Source: TMP-86 sp044226865 | GTDB taxonomy: Bacteria; Pseudomonadota; Gammaproteobacteria; Steroidobacterales; Steroidobacteraceae | Direction: 5' to 3' | DNA: 64,000 bases | Assembly: GCA_044226865.1 (NCBI GenBank) | Contig: JBGAGE010000004.1 | Location: 481,335-545,334, forward strand | In this document: positions 45,059 through 53,238 of the stretch, in pieces | Layout of the letters: each line of letters opens with the position of its first letter | Numbering within the stretch: the stretch's first letter is position 1 | Made by a program: the position numbers and the translations under genes | Notes under the pieces: generated by a model | Databases searched by the model: none | What the model was told of the DNA's origin: nothing | What the model saw: only the letters and a program-made list of their open reading frames with translations

Positions 45059-45610
45059 ATGAACGACAACACTCATCTCATGGCTTGGGTGACGCGCGAG
45101 ACAAAGGATCGATTTTCGATCCTGGCCCGCAACCGAGGCTTATCCGAATCGGCTCTTCTGAAGCGGCTGGTCGAGGTTGCGCTCGCCGGCGCGGGCATCG
45201 ACGTGGGCAAGCCTACCGACGTCTTGGAATCAGTGCCGGTCAAAGACCGACTCTCGATCCGATTGCGCATCGAAGACGTGCTACTGTTGCGCGAACGCGC
45301 CAGGGCCCGCGGGGTGCCAGTCAGCCGCTACGTGTCACTGCTCGTGCGTTCTCATCTTCGGCAAGTTACCCCAATGCCGCCGGCTGAACTGGACGCCTTC
45401 CGCCGGTGCATTGCCGAGGTTGGAGCGATTGGGCGCAACCTCAATCAGATCGCTCGGGCTATGAATCTAGGTGAGCCGTCAAGCGGTCTGACTCGTACCG
45501 AGATCCGCGCGCTCCTGAGTGCCCTGACCGAACTCAAGGAGCGCATCAAGGCGATCCTCGCCGCCAACCTTTCCAGCTGGAGCGACGGACATGAAAAGAC
45601 GAGCAGTTGA
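45059..45610 (+). CDS. mobC: MobC-like relaxosome accessory protein
   Basis: 183 residues from the ATG at 45059. The conserved MobC segment EVGAIGRNLNQIARAMN lies at about 120-136. A ribbon-helix-helix-like N-terminus (MAWVTRETKDRFSILARNRGLSESALLKRLVE) probably binds oriT. It helps open the origin for the relaxase. It overlaps the relaxase gene by 20 bp. Confidence 0.82.
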   Translation: MNDNTHLMAWVTRETKDRFSILARNRGLSESALLKRLVEVALAGAGIDVGKPTDVLESVPVKDRLSIRLRIEDVLLLRERARARGVPVSRYVSLLVRSHLRQVTPMPPAELDAFRRCIAEVGAIGRNLNQIARAMNLGEPSSGLTRTEIRALLSALTELKERIKAILAANLSSWSDGHEKTSS

Positions 45611-46541
45611 TCTTGGGGCCGGCCACCACCCGGTCTTGGACCTGGTTTCCTACGGACGTGGCGGTGGTTCGCGGTCGTTCACCCAGCCGCAACTCGATCT
45701 CATTGCGCGTACCGTGGGCCGGGCGCCGGAGGTCATGGTGAAGGTGTCCGGCGGCGCGCGAACCCTGCGCGGTGCCGCAGCACACTTCGGGTACATCAGC
45801 CGGCAGACTTCATTAGACATGGAGTCGGATGACCGCAGTGCCATGCGAGGCAAGGAAGGCATCAAGTCTCTGATCAAGGACTGGGACTTGGACATCGAAG
45901 TCATAGCGCCGCCCTTGGGGATCAAGAAGCCATCAAGGGGACCGAAGCTCGTCCACAACTTGATATTCTCTATGCCAGCGGGGACGCCGGCGGACAAGGT
46001 CTTGAAGGCCGTCCGAAAGCTAGCTCAGGACGAATGGGCGCTCAAGCACCGCTACGCCATGGTGCTGCACACCGACGAGCCACATCCGCACGTACATGTC
46101 GTGTTGAAGGCGCGCAGTGAGCAAGGACGCCGTCTGAATATACGGAAAGCCACGCTTCGACACTGGAGGCAAGAGTTTGCGACGAACCTGCGCGAGTTGG
46201 GCGTGGCTGCCAACGCCACTGATCGGGTGATGCGCGGTCAACTTCGCAGGAGCGCGTCCGACGCGGTGTTTCGAGCGAGACAGCGCGATGCGCTTACGCG
46301 GGAACCTTGGTCTAGGAGACAGCAGACAGACGCGCCAAGTGCAACACGACAAGCGGTGTATCTCGGCTGGCAGGAGGTGGCATTCAAGCTGGTCGAGGCC
46401 GGGTATCGCGACCTCGCCGCGAAGACGCAAGCATTCGTGGAATCCGCGCAGTGGCGGCGCGTCGATCGCGAACGGGAGCGGACTTGGGCCATTCGAGCAC
46501 GCTCCCGGAGACCAGGAGTCGAGAGGGAGCAGGGTAACTGA
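45591..46541 (+). CDS. Relaxase/mobilisation nuclease (VirD2/MobA-like)
   Basis: 316 residues. The metal-binding motif III is HTDEPHPHVHVVL (H160, H165, H167, H169), and the catalytic tyrosine is probably Y68 in AHFGYISRQ. NIRKATLRHWRQEFA follows as in MobA-type relaxases. It would nick oriT and pilot the strand through another element's secretion system. The C-terminus is short, with no primase or helicase domain. Confidence 0.85.
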   Translation: MKRRAVDLGAGHHPVLDLVSYGRGGGSRSFTQPQLDLIARTVGRAPEVMVKVSGGARTLRGAAAHFGYISRQTSLDMESDDRSAMRGKEGIKSLIKDWDLDIEVIAPPLGIKKPSRGPKLVHNLIFSMPAGTPADKVLKAVRKLAQDEWALKHRYAMVLHTDEPHPHVHVVLKARSEQGRRLNIRKATLRHWRQEFATNLRELGVAANATDRVMRGQLRRSASDAVFRARQRDALTREPWSRRQQTDAPSATRQAVYLGWQEVAFKLVEAGYRDLAAKTQAFVESAQWRRVDRERERTWAIRARSRRPGVEREQGN

Positions 46542-46680
46542 TGCATCGGAATGCTCTCAACTGCGGTGGCTTAAGACAAGAAACTGCCGACCCAGGAGTA
46601 CATCTGATCTTGTCTGAAACGATGGAGTGCCACTGACCGATCTTCGAAGTTGCTTCCGCTGAGGCGTTCGAAAGGCGCCT

Positions 46681-47184
46681 CTATCGTTCAGATAGCTCAA
46701 TCGACTCGGAGAGAATTCCGAGCAATGCATTGAGTTGGTCTACGCTTTCGGCACTAACGTGATGCAGCATCCGCGCGATCCAATCCCGGTTCGCGTCGGC
46801 AACGGTTTCGAAAAGCCTCCAGCCTTTTGTAGTCAGGTGTATCAGGGACATCCGGCGATCGCCCGCGACCGGCCTTTTCAAGACCAAGCCTTCCCGCATG
46901 AGTCGATTGACGACGTTGGTCACATTGCCGTTTGTAACCATTAACGCTTTTGATAGCTGAGACATGGACATGCCGTTTGCGCCGCGTGCCAAGGTGGCGA
47001 CCATGTCCCATTTGGCAAGCGTCGTGCCGAACTCCTCGTCCAGCCGTACGCGGAATCGGTTCTTCACTGCTTGAGAGCATCGAAGAAGCCGAATCAGCAA
47101 ACGCAATGAGCGCGTTCCCTCGTCTTCAATCGGTGCGCCGGAATCTTCCTTGATGGTGCGCGCGGGCGTCGTAATGCGCAGCAT
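46681..47184 (-). CDS. MarR-family transcriptional regulator
   Basis: 167 residues. The winged helix-turn-helix has GMSMSQLSKALMVTNGNVTNVVNRLMREGLVLKRPVAGDRRMSLIHLT in shorter recognisable parts: the LSKAL and VTNVVNRLM helices and the DRR wing. MarR proteins are commonly repressors of catabolic or efflux genes released by aromatic ligands. It is the second gene after the hydrolase (TAATG overlap at 47184). Confidence 0.87.
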   Translation of the reverse strand: MLRITTPARTIKEDSGAPIEDEGTRSLRLLIRLLRCSQAVKNRFRVRLDEEFGTTLAKWDMVATLARGANGMSMSQLSKALMVTNGNVTNVVNRLMREGLVLKRPVAGDRRMSLIHLTTKGWRLFETVADANRDWIARMLHHVSAESVDQLNALLGILSESIELSER

Positions 47185-48062
47185 TAGCGAAGGATCATCC
47201 CTAGAGTCTCCTCGAACAAGACGCCGGGTCTCGCAAACGCATCACACACGGAAAAATGTTCGCATCCTGCGACGTCCAGCTGACGGATCGTGAGCGCCGG
47301 GTTACTCCGCCGGGCAAGCAGTTCAGACTGTCTATGAAATTCGCTCGACTCCAGTTCTCCAACCGCCAGCAACGCGTCGGCGGGGTTAGTTAGCTGCAAA
47401 TATGCCGGTGAGAGTTGCTTCGCCGCGACTGGGTCGAGCTTGATGTCATCGCGCAGGAATGGCGCCAGCGCCAACGGTTGCAGGTCAAATAAGCCGCTGA
47501 TAGCGATGGCAGAACGGAACAATTGCTTCGGTAGGCCAGGTTCCAATGCTGGCCAATCTGTTGCCAGCATCATGCCGCAGAGATGACCTCCCGCGGAATG
47601 ACCAGAGCAGGCCATATTTTGCGGGTCAACACAAAGGGACCGTGCATTGCGATACAACCATGCGCACGCACGACGAGTCTGTTGGACGATTTCTCCAATG
47701 GTGACCGAAGGCGCGAGCGCATAGTTGATGAGCGCCACCGACACTCCCTTGCTGACGTAAGGCGTCGCGACCCAGGAAAAATCGGCTTTATCCATCGCCC
47801 GCCAGTATCCACCGTGGATGAAAACCAGCATCGGAGTCGAGCTGGCACTGCCTTCTGCGGGAAAAAAGTCCAATGTCTCGGCGGCCGACTCTCCGTATGG
47901 AATGTCCAATTTGCCTTGCAACCGCTGCCGCGCTTCGAGCGCCTCGGCTTTCCAGCGGGAAAAATATTTATTGCAATCGGGTATGCGCAGCCTTGGGTTG
48001 TATTCCCAATCCAGCTGTTCGTCGGTGGCTGTGGTGATGTCCGGGTTCAAGTTCCAATCCAT
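47184..48062 (-). CDS. Alpha/beta hydrolase, arylformamidase/esterase-like
   Basis: 292 residues of the HSL/kynurenine-formamidase-like group: oxyanion motif FIHGGYW, nucleophile GHSAGG, and a late histidine in AGCEHFS. Arylformamidases have this short HGGYW form, so a formamide or ester of an aromatic amine is a reasonable substrate, but this is inference. It is translated just before the MarR gene and lies downstream of the interrupted LysR gene on the same strand. Confidence 0.82.
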   Translation of the reverse strand: MDWNLNPDITTATDEQLDWEYNPRLRIPDCNKYFSRWKAEALEARQRLQGKLDIPYGESAAETLDFFPAEGSASSTPMLVFIHGGYWRAMDKADFSWVATPYVSKGVSVALINYALAPSVTIGEIVQQTRRACAWLYRNARSLCVDPQNMACSGHSAGGHLCGMMLATDWPALEPGLPKQLFRSAIAISGLFDLQPLALAPFLRDDIKLDPVAAKQLSPAYLQLTNPADALLAVGELESSEFHRQSELLARRSNPALTIRQLDVAGCEHFSVCDAFARPGVLFEETLGMILR

Positions 48063-48119
48063 CTGCTGGGATGCAAGGGGGCGAAAGCATCCAACAAATG
48101 CGCGTCGTTGACCAGCGGC

Positions 48120-48407
48120 TCACGAAAAATTGTTTGCGCAATGGCGCAAGGCATCGATGAGCGCCTGGGCCGCAGGGTTGAGTTGCGCCCGGACACGCTG
48201 CGTGACGCCGACAAACCGGCGCCAGGCGGGCGAGACAAGATGCAGGGGCTCCATGAGACCGGCTCGTTCTTCCCAATAGACCAATTCCTTGGGTAGAAAC
48301 GTCAACGCGTCGCTTTGCATGACGACGGTCTTCATCAACACCGCAGAGGTCGTTTCGATGGCGGCGACCGGTGGTTGTAGTTCCGCCTGTGCGAATAAGT
48401 CGTCTAG
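48120..48407 (-). pseudogene. LysR-type regulator, 3' fragment cut by IS
   Basis: Encodes the last ~95 residues of a LysR-type effector-binding domain (LLDDLFAQAEL, VVMQSDALTFLPKELVYWE). The 5' fragment lies beyond the IS at 49703-50366. Joining the fragments at one copy of CTAG restores a continuous frame reading ...ERRALDDLFAQ..., with a total of 316 codons. So the insertion is recent and clean. Confidence 0.9.
48404..48407. repeat. IS target duplication CTAG, left copy
   Basis: CTAG immediately left of the IS, matching CTAG at 49703-49706 on the right. A 4-bp YTAR-type duplication is usual for IS5-group elements. Confidence 0.8.
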
Positions 48408-49702
48408 CAGCTTGATGCAAAACACATAGTTGGAACGGATCGGCGTAAAATTCGTTGCATCGATTGAACGCGGAGCCGGATCTGATGCGCGGTGAAGTGG
48501 ATCCCCAGAGCCAGATGTTCAGCTATTTCTCCCCCGAGTCGCGGGTGCCCGCGGAGCACCCGCTGCGCAATATCAAGGCGCACACGGATCGGGCGTTGAA
48601 GGAGATTTCCCGGCAGTTGGGCGAGCTGTATGCCAGCACCGGGCGTCCCTCGATCCCGCCCGAGCAGTTGCTCAAGGCGCAGCTCCTGATGGCGCTGTAT
48701 TCGGTGCGCTCGGATCGGCTGTTCTGCCAGATGCTCGACTACAACATTTTGTTTCGTTGGTTCTTGGACATGAGCCTGGAGGACAAGGGGCTGGATCAGT
48801 CCAACTTCTCGCGCCTGCGTGAGCGGCTGGTGAACGAGGATCTGGCGCAGCGGTTCTTCGATGCCATCGTGAAGATTGCGCGCGAGCAGGACCTGTTGTC
48901 CTCCGAGCACCTGACCGTGGATGGCACGCTGATCGAGGCGTGGGCCAGTGCCAAGAGCTTCAAGCCCAAGGATGGACCGCCCCCGCCCAGCGATGGTCGC
49001 GGTGGGACAGATTTTCACGGCAGCACCCGCAGCAACGACACGCACGGTTCCACCACCGATCCGGAGGCGGTCTCGGCGCGCAAAGGTAAAGGCAAAGAGG
49101 CCAAGTTGTGTTTTGGCGGCCATGCGTTGATGGAGAACCGCAACGGGATGTGTCTGGACATGCGCGTAAGCTCCGCGCTGGAGACCGAGACGGTGGCGGC
49201 GACCTATCTTCTCGAGCGGCAGGCACGCAAGCATCTGCATCCGATCAGCGTTGGGGCTGACAAAGGCTATTGCACCAAAGGATTTGTCGCCTTCCTGCGC
49301 CGCAAAGGTATCCGCCCGCACATCGCGCAGATGGCCAGCCGCCACACCCCTGGCCTTGATGCGCGTACGACGCGCCATGCCAGCTATTGGGTAAGCCAGA
49401 AAAAGCGCAAGCGCGTGGAGGAGATCTTTGGCTGGATGAAGGCTTACGGAGGCCTGCGCAGGATGCGCATGCGCGGCATCGCGCGGGTGCAGTTGCATGC
49501 GCACCTGGTCGGTGCGGCCTACAACCTGCTGCGCTTGAGTCGGCTCTTGCCGGCTACAGGATAGGTGTCGCTTGAGTCCGACCAGAGCGGCCGATGAGCG
49601 AGAAAAAGGCTTAAAAACAGCCGACTCCGGACTTTCTCGCCAATCATTTTCGTCGACTTGGTCCATCATTTTGATCGCTCGCAGCAGTTTTGCATCAGGC
49701 TG
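48408..49702 (+). mobile_element. IS5-family insertion sequence, complete copy
   Basis: 1295 bp. Terminal inverted repeats are CAGCTTGATGCAAAAC at the left and, read inward, CAGCCTGATGCAAAAC at the right (one mismatch in 16). CTAG duplications flank it. It contains a single transposase gene and about 140 bp of right-end non-coding DNA. It sits inside the LysR gene. The first 136 bp are identical to the partial copy at the end of the window. Confidence 0.9.
48485..49564 (+). CDS. IS5-family transposase
   Basis: 359 residues from the ATG at 48485; the frame is open upstream to a TTG at 48455. DDE acidic residues fit LTVDGTLIEAWAS, VGADKGYCTKG and KKRKRVEEIFGWMKAYGG. The N-terminal MFSYFSPESRVPAEHPLR with SIPPEQLLKAQLLMALYSVRS is typical of this transposase group. 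Complete and apparently functional. Confidence 0.92.
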   Translation: MRGEVDPQSQMFSYFSPESRVPAEHPLRNIKAHTDRALKEISRQLGELYASTGRPSIPPEQLLKAQLLMALYSVRSDRLFCQMLDYNILFRWFLDMSLEDKGLDQSNFSRLRERLVNEDLAQRFFDAIVKIAREQDLLSSEHLTVDGTLIEAWASAKSFKPKDGPPPPSDGRGGTDFHGSTRSNDTHGSTTDPEAVSARKGKGKEAKLCFGGHALMENRNGMCLDMRVSSALETETVAATYLLERQARKHLHPISVGADKGYCTKGFVAFLRRKGIRPHIAQMASRHTPGLDARTTRHASYWVSQKKRKRVEEIFGWMKAYGGLRRMRMRGIARVQLHAHLVGAAYNLLRLSRLLPATG

Positions 49703-49706
49703 CTAG
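49703..49706. repeat. IS target duplication CTAG, right copy
   Basis: Right-hand copy of the 4-bp duplication created when the IS entered the LysR gene. Confidence 0.8.
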
Positions 49707-50366
49707 CGCACGTCGTTCCAATTCACGCGATCGCGCGAGCACCCAAACCTGGTTGACCAGCATGGCGGCGTCCAATGGTGGCTTCTTCGCCAAAAGCGGA
49801 TGCCCGCTTCGAACGAAAACCGCCGCACGATCTTCGTGGAGCCTGATTTGCTTCAAATCAGGGTCATCGCATCTCGGTGGGATCGATGACAGCGCGAAGT
49901 CGATTTCCCCATGTTTCACCATGGGCGTCAACGCCTCGTTGAGTCCGTAGAGGACGGTGACGCGGATGTCCGGCGCTTGTGCGCTGAGGCGCTTGAGAGC
50001 CATGGGCAGCAATCTCGTGGCCTCCGAAGGCCCGCATCCGATACAGGTCGTACCGATTCGCGCTGCTTTCAGGGCCAACAATTCTTCGGCCGCCGTTCGC
50101 AGTTCTGCGTCGATCGAATCAGCGTGCCGGGCGAGCGTAAGTCCGAACGTGGTGGGTATTGCTCCAAAGCGGCCTCGCTCGAGAAGGGCGACGCCCAGCG
50201 CCCGCTCCAGCAAACGGATGTTCTTCGACAATGCCGGCTGTGAAACCCCAAGAATTTCCGCGGCTTTGGAGAAGGATCGATGCTCCACGATCATCGCTAA
50301 TTGGCGCAGTCGCGTGACATCGAGGTTGCGCAGCGACTTTGCAGGTTTTCGGTAATCCATAACCAT
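49703..50366 (-). pseudogene. LysR-type regulator, 5' fragment
   Basis: Encodes about 220 residues: a LysR helix-turn-helix (RLRQLAMIVEHRSFSKAAEILGVSQPALSKNIRLLE) and most of the effector-binding domain up to the IS. The frame runs eight bases into the IS and stops at 49695. DNA binding might survive but the effector domain is incomplete, so ligand response is probably lost. It diverges from the Rieske operon and was probably its activator. ATG at 50366 or 50360. Confidence 0.9.
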
Positions 50367-50477
50367 TTGGAATATAACTCGCAACAAAAGTATATGGAAG
50401 ACCAGCCGCTGCGGACTTACGGTCTGCCATACGGAATCAATCTCAATCGTAGTCTCAATAGCAGCTTGGAGGCGCAA
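50367..50477. promoter_or_regulatory. Divergent control region between LysR gene and Rieske operon
   Basis: 111 bp if the dioxygenase starts at the GTG at 50478. The part near the LysR start (about 50366-50396) is AT-rich with ATATAACT and AAGTATAT half-sites around a 7-base centre. This is where a LysR-type T-N11-A site and the operon promoter would be expected. GGAGG at 50468-50472 is the ribosome site for the dioxygenase gene. No exact promoter was assigned. Confidence 0.45.
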
Positions 50478-51770
50478 GTGCAGCCAATCGAGAAACTGGT
50501 GGAAGAAGACCGCGTGCATAAGTCGGTCTATACGGATGAATCCATTTTCGAGCGCGAGATGGAAAACATCTGGGAGCGCACGTGGGTTTATTGCGGGCAC
50601 GAAACCCAGATAAAGAATCCGGGCGACTTCTTCACGGTTCAGATCGGCCGCCAGCCGATGATTGTCGTGCGCGGCCAGGATTCCAAGATTCGCGTGTTGT
50701 ATAACCGCTGCCCGCACCGCGGCGTGCAACTCTGCGGCTCGCGCTCAGGCAACACGGGATCATCGTTCGTCTGCTCCTATCATGCATGGAGCTTTCACCT
50801 GGACGGTAAGGTCAAGGGGATTCCGCTGCCGCATGGATATGACGGGACGCGCCTGACCACGGACAACCCTGATTGCTCGATGAAGGCGGCTGCGCGGGTC
50901 GATAGCTACCGCGGTTTCGTCTTCGCCAGCCTGTCCGATAAAGGGCCGGGGCTCGTAGAGTTCCTCGGTCAGGCCAAGATCGCATTCGACGACATGTGCG
51001 ACCGTTCGCCCGAGGGCGAAGTGGAGATCGTGCCGGTCGGTCATCGCGTCATCCAGCACTCGAACTGGAAGTTCTTCATGGAGAACCAGCTGGATGCCCT
51101 GCATCCGTCGGTTACCCATCAGTCCACGGGCATTTCCGCCGGCCGCGCCGAGCGCAAGTTGCAGGAATCCGGCGCCACGCCTCCGCTGTACTACCACTAT
51201 CTGTCGACTTTCGCTTCGTCGTTCGAGCAGTGGGACTCGGTGCAGACCGTCAACTTTCCGCGCGGCCACGGCATTCTCAAGGGCTACATGGGCCTGCGTC
51301 CCGACGATCCTGATACCAAGGAATACGTGGCGGCCATGTACAAGGCGTATGGGGAAAAGAAGGCCGAGGAGTTCCTCAGCCGCAGCATCCATCACGTACT
51401 GGTCTATCCGTATCTGTCGGTGCAATCGCCCTTGCAGCAATTGCGCGTCCTGCGGCCGCTGGCGCCCAACAAGACGCTGTCGGAGATCTGGCACTTCCGC
51501 TTGAAGGGCGTGTCCCCGGCCATTTATCGGCGCGCGCTCTGGTACTACAACCTCGTCAATTCGCCGGCCACGATGATCAACGCCGACGACCTCGAGAACT
51601 GGACCAAGGGTCAGTGGGGCTTGGAGTCCAAGGGCGGTGACTGGGTCAGCTTTCATCGCAACTTTGGCGGCGACACGAAAGAGGGCGAGGTTCTGTATTC
51701 CAACAAGGGAACCTCGGAAGTCGTCATGAGAAATCAATTCAACGCCTGGGCGGAGTACATGCGCGCCTGA
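50478..51770 (+). CDS. Rieske aromatic-ring-hydroxylating dioxygenase, alpha subunit
   Basis: 430 residues from the GTG at 50478, chosen because GGAGG sits 5 bp upstream; an ATG at 50394 would leave only 27 bp to the LysR start. The Rieske [2Fe-2S] ligands are CPHRG and, 17 residues on, CSYH. The mononuclear iron site is in NWKFFMENQLDALHPSVTH. It adds O2 across an aromatic ring with a beta subunit. No ferredoxin or reductase gene follows, so electrons must come from elsewhere. Confidence 0.9.
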   Translation: MQPIEKLVEEDRVHKSVYTDESIFEREMENIWERTWVYCGHETQIKNPGDFFTVQIGRQPMIVVRGQDSKIRVLYNRCPHRGVQLCGSRSGNTGSSFVCSYHAWSFHLDGKVKGIPLPHGYDGTRLTTDNPDCSMKAAARVDSYRGFVFASLSDKGPGLVEFLGQAKIAFDDMCDRSPEGEVEIVPVGHRVIQHSNWKFFMENQLDALHPSVTHQSTGISAGRAERKLQESGATPPLYYHYLSTFASSFEQWDSVQTVNFPRGHGILKGYMGLRPDDPDTKEYVAAMYKAYGEKKAEEFLSRSIHHVLVYPYLSVQSPLQQLRVLRPLAPNKTLSEIWHFRLKGVSPAIYRRALWYYNLVNSPATMINADDLENWTKGQWGLESKGGDWVSFHRNFGGDTKEGEVLYSNKGTSEVVMRNQFNAWAEYMRA

Positions 51771-51783
51771 GCGCGGAGGTCAT

Positions 51784-52428
51784 ATGAGCAACACATCCTT
51801 GGGCCAGCGGCTTGGCGAAGAAGTCGTCATCCTCGAAAACAAAGAGGTAAAGAAGACCGGCGCTCAGTCGATCGCGCCGGATCATTCTCCACGCCAGTCC
51901 TACAAGATGGGCGCGTTGCCGGTTCGCTCTTCGGTCGACGCCGGCCCGCAGTCATCCTCATTGCAGCATCGCGTTGAGCAGTTCCTGTACCACCAATCCG
52001 AGTTGCTGGATGCCAAGCAATGGGAAGCGTACATCGACCTGTTCGCCGAAGACGGCGTCTATTGGATGCCCGTGAACCCGGAGCAGACCGAGTGGTTGGA
52101 TTCGCCTTCCATTTTTGCCGAGGACCGGCAGTTGATGGGCATTCGGTTCGGCCGCGTGACGCACCCGAATGCCTGGTCGCAGGCGCCCGAGTGGGGCACC
52201 AGCCACATCGTCAGCAACGTGGTGATCGAATCGCAGAAGGGCAATGAAATCCAGGTGCGCTCGCGGTTCCATATGACTGAGTTGCGGCGGGATTCTCTGC
52301 GGCATTTCGCTGGCACTTACCGGCACACCCTGGTCAGCACGCAGGATGACTTCAAGATCCGGCTGCAGCGCGTGGATATGCTCAATGCTCGTGCTCCTTA
52401 CGAGTACGTGCTGCAGATCTGGGTCTGA
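51784..52428 (+). CDS. Ring-hydroxylating dioxygenase, beta subunit
   Basis: 214 residues. The NTF2/SnoaL-like fold begins after a ~55-residue N-terminal tail: QHRVEQFLYHQSELLDAKQWEAYIDLFAEDGVYWMP is typical of the start, and HIVSNVVIE and RHFAGTYRHTLV of later strands. The small subunit is structural. GGAGG lies 4 bp before the ATG. Longer N-terminus than most beta subunits. Confidence 0.88.
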   Translation: MSNTSLGQRLGEEVVILENKEVKKTGAQSIAPDHSPRQSYKMGALPVRSSVDAGPQSSSLQHRVEQFLYHQSELLDAKQWEAYIDLFAEDGVYWMPVNPEQTEWLDSPSIFAEDRQLMGIRFGRVTHPNAWSQAPEWGTSHIVSNVVIESQKGNEIQVRSRFHMTELRRDSLRHFAGTYRHTLVSTQDDFKIRLQRVDMLNARAPYEYVLQIWV

Positions 52429-52433
52429 ACGAC

Positions 52434-53198
52434 GTGTTTCCGCGCGACGTACCTGGGGCATCGCACGGAGGCATGGTGGTCGAGTGGTTCGATGTCGTGG
52501 GCGAAGGCAGCGAATCGGACATCGTGGTGAGCATCGAGACCGACCGGCCTCATTACTCTGCGCGACCCGGATTGATCCGCAAGCTGCTGCCGATCGCCGT
52601 GGACAAGGCGAGCGGGAAAGTAACCGCGGGCGGTTCCTACCTGTTCGACTCGCTGGAGAATGCGCGCGGCTACTTGCAGTGGACCGAGACGGAGTATCGG
52701 GTTGACGGCCTGCTGTTCCACGAGCAGCCCTTCGTGGCGAACTTGTCGTGCTTTCTGGGCTCAACCGTAGGCGCGGTTGATTACGCGCCCATCGAGACCA
52801 GTCACGCCTCCAAACGGATCCAAGTATTCCAGGCGTCACCGGGAGCGGCGGCCCGACTCGCGAAGGATGCGTGGCCTGCCATCGAGAAGGCAGGCGCTGC
52901 GCATGGATTGAGTTCAGCCTGGCTGGGTGTCGATGCGAGCTCCGATCGCATCGCGCTCCTGACGGTCGCTGCCAGGACGGCGTCTGAGCAGGGCGATGAC
53001 TATTCCGCCTGGGATCGCCTCAACGCCGTTCCGTTGGCGGAGAAAGCCTTTCCGGCTGGAAGCCTCGTGAAGGTCATTCACGATGCCTGCATGTGGGTAT
53101 TCACCATTTGGCGACCGCCCGTCGATGGCAACGAGACGCTCGGCCTGTGGCCGAATTCGCCTCCGTTGCCGGCGCCCTCGTATCACGGGGCCGCTTGA
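52434..53198 (+). CDS. Unrecognised protein in the dioxygenase operon
   Basis: 254 residues from a GTG at 52434 (or 241 from ATG at 52473, whose GGAGG is too close). No signal peptide or cofactor motif. The first half (RPGLIRKLLPIAVDK, GGSYLFDSLENARGYLQW, LSCFLG) resembles a YdhR-like dimeric alpha/beta barrel, and the second half may be another such domain. That is a fold guess only. It is not a ferredoxin or reductase. Position suggests a role in the same pathway. Confidence 0.6.
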   Translation: MFPRDVPGASHGGMVVEWFDVVGEGSESDIVVSIETDRPHYSARPGLIRKLLPIAVDKASGKVTAGGSYLFDSLENARGYLQWTETEYRVDGLLFHEQPFVANLSCFLGSTVGAVDYAPIETSHASKRIQVFQASPGAAARLAKDAWPAIEKAGAAHGLSSAWLGVDASSDRIALLTVAARTASEQGDDYSAWDRLNAVPLAEKAFPAGSLVKVIHDACMWVFTIWRPPVDGNETLGLWPNSPPLPAPSYHGAA

Positions 53199-53238
53199 AT
53201 CCATTACAGCAAACGCCTTTGACCGCAGGGGATGGTTC

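Larger units (their letters stand above)
42362..46541. mobile_element. Integration/mobilisation module of a tRNA-Ser genomic island
   Basis: Integrase, AlpA-like regulator, MobC and relaxase follow the tRNA-Ser directly, with codon use and base composition looser than the flanking chromosome. This gene set is typical of integrative mobilisable elements, which borrow a conjugation apparatus. No type IV secretion or coupling-protein gene is present. The island most likely continues to the window end, with the catabolic operon and TIR-like gene as cargo, but the far attachment site is not seen. Confidence 0.6.

Noticed and set aside
48404..49669. 421-codon minus-strand frame across the IS
   Set aside because: Antisense of the transposase gene with no family resemblance.
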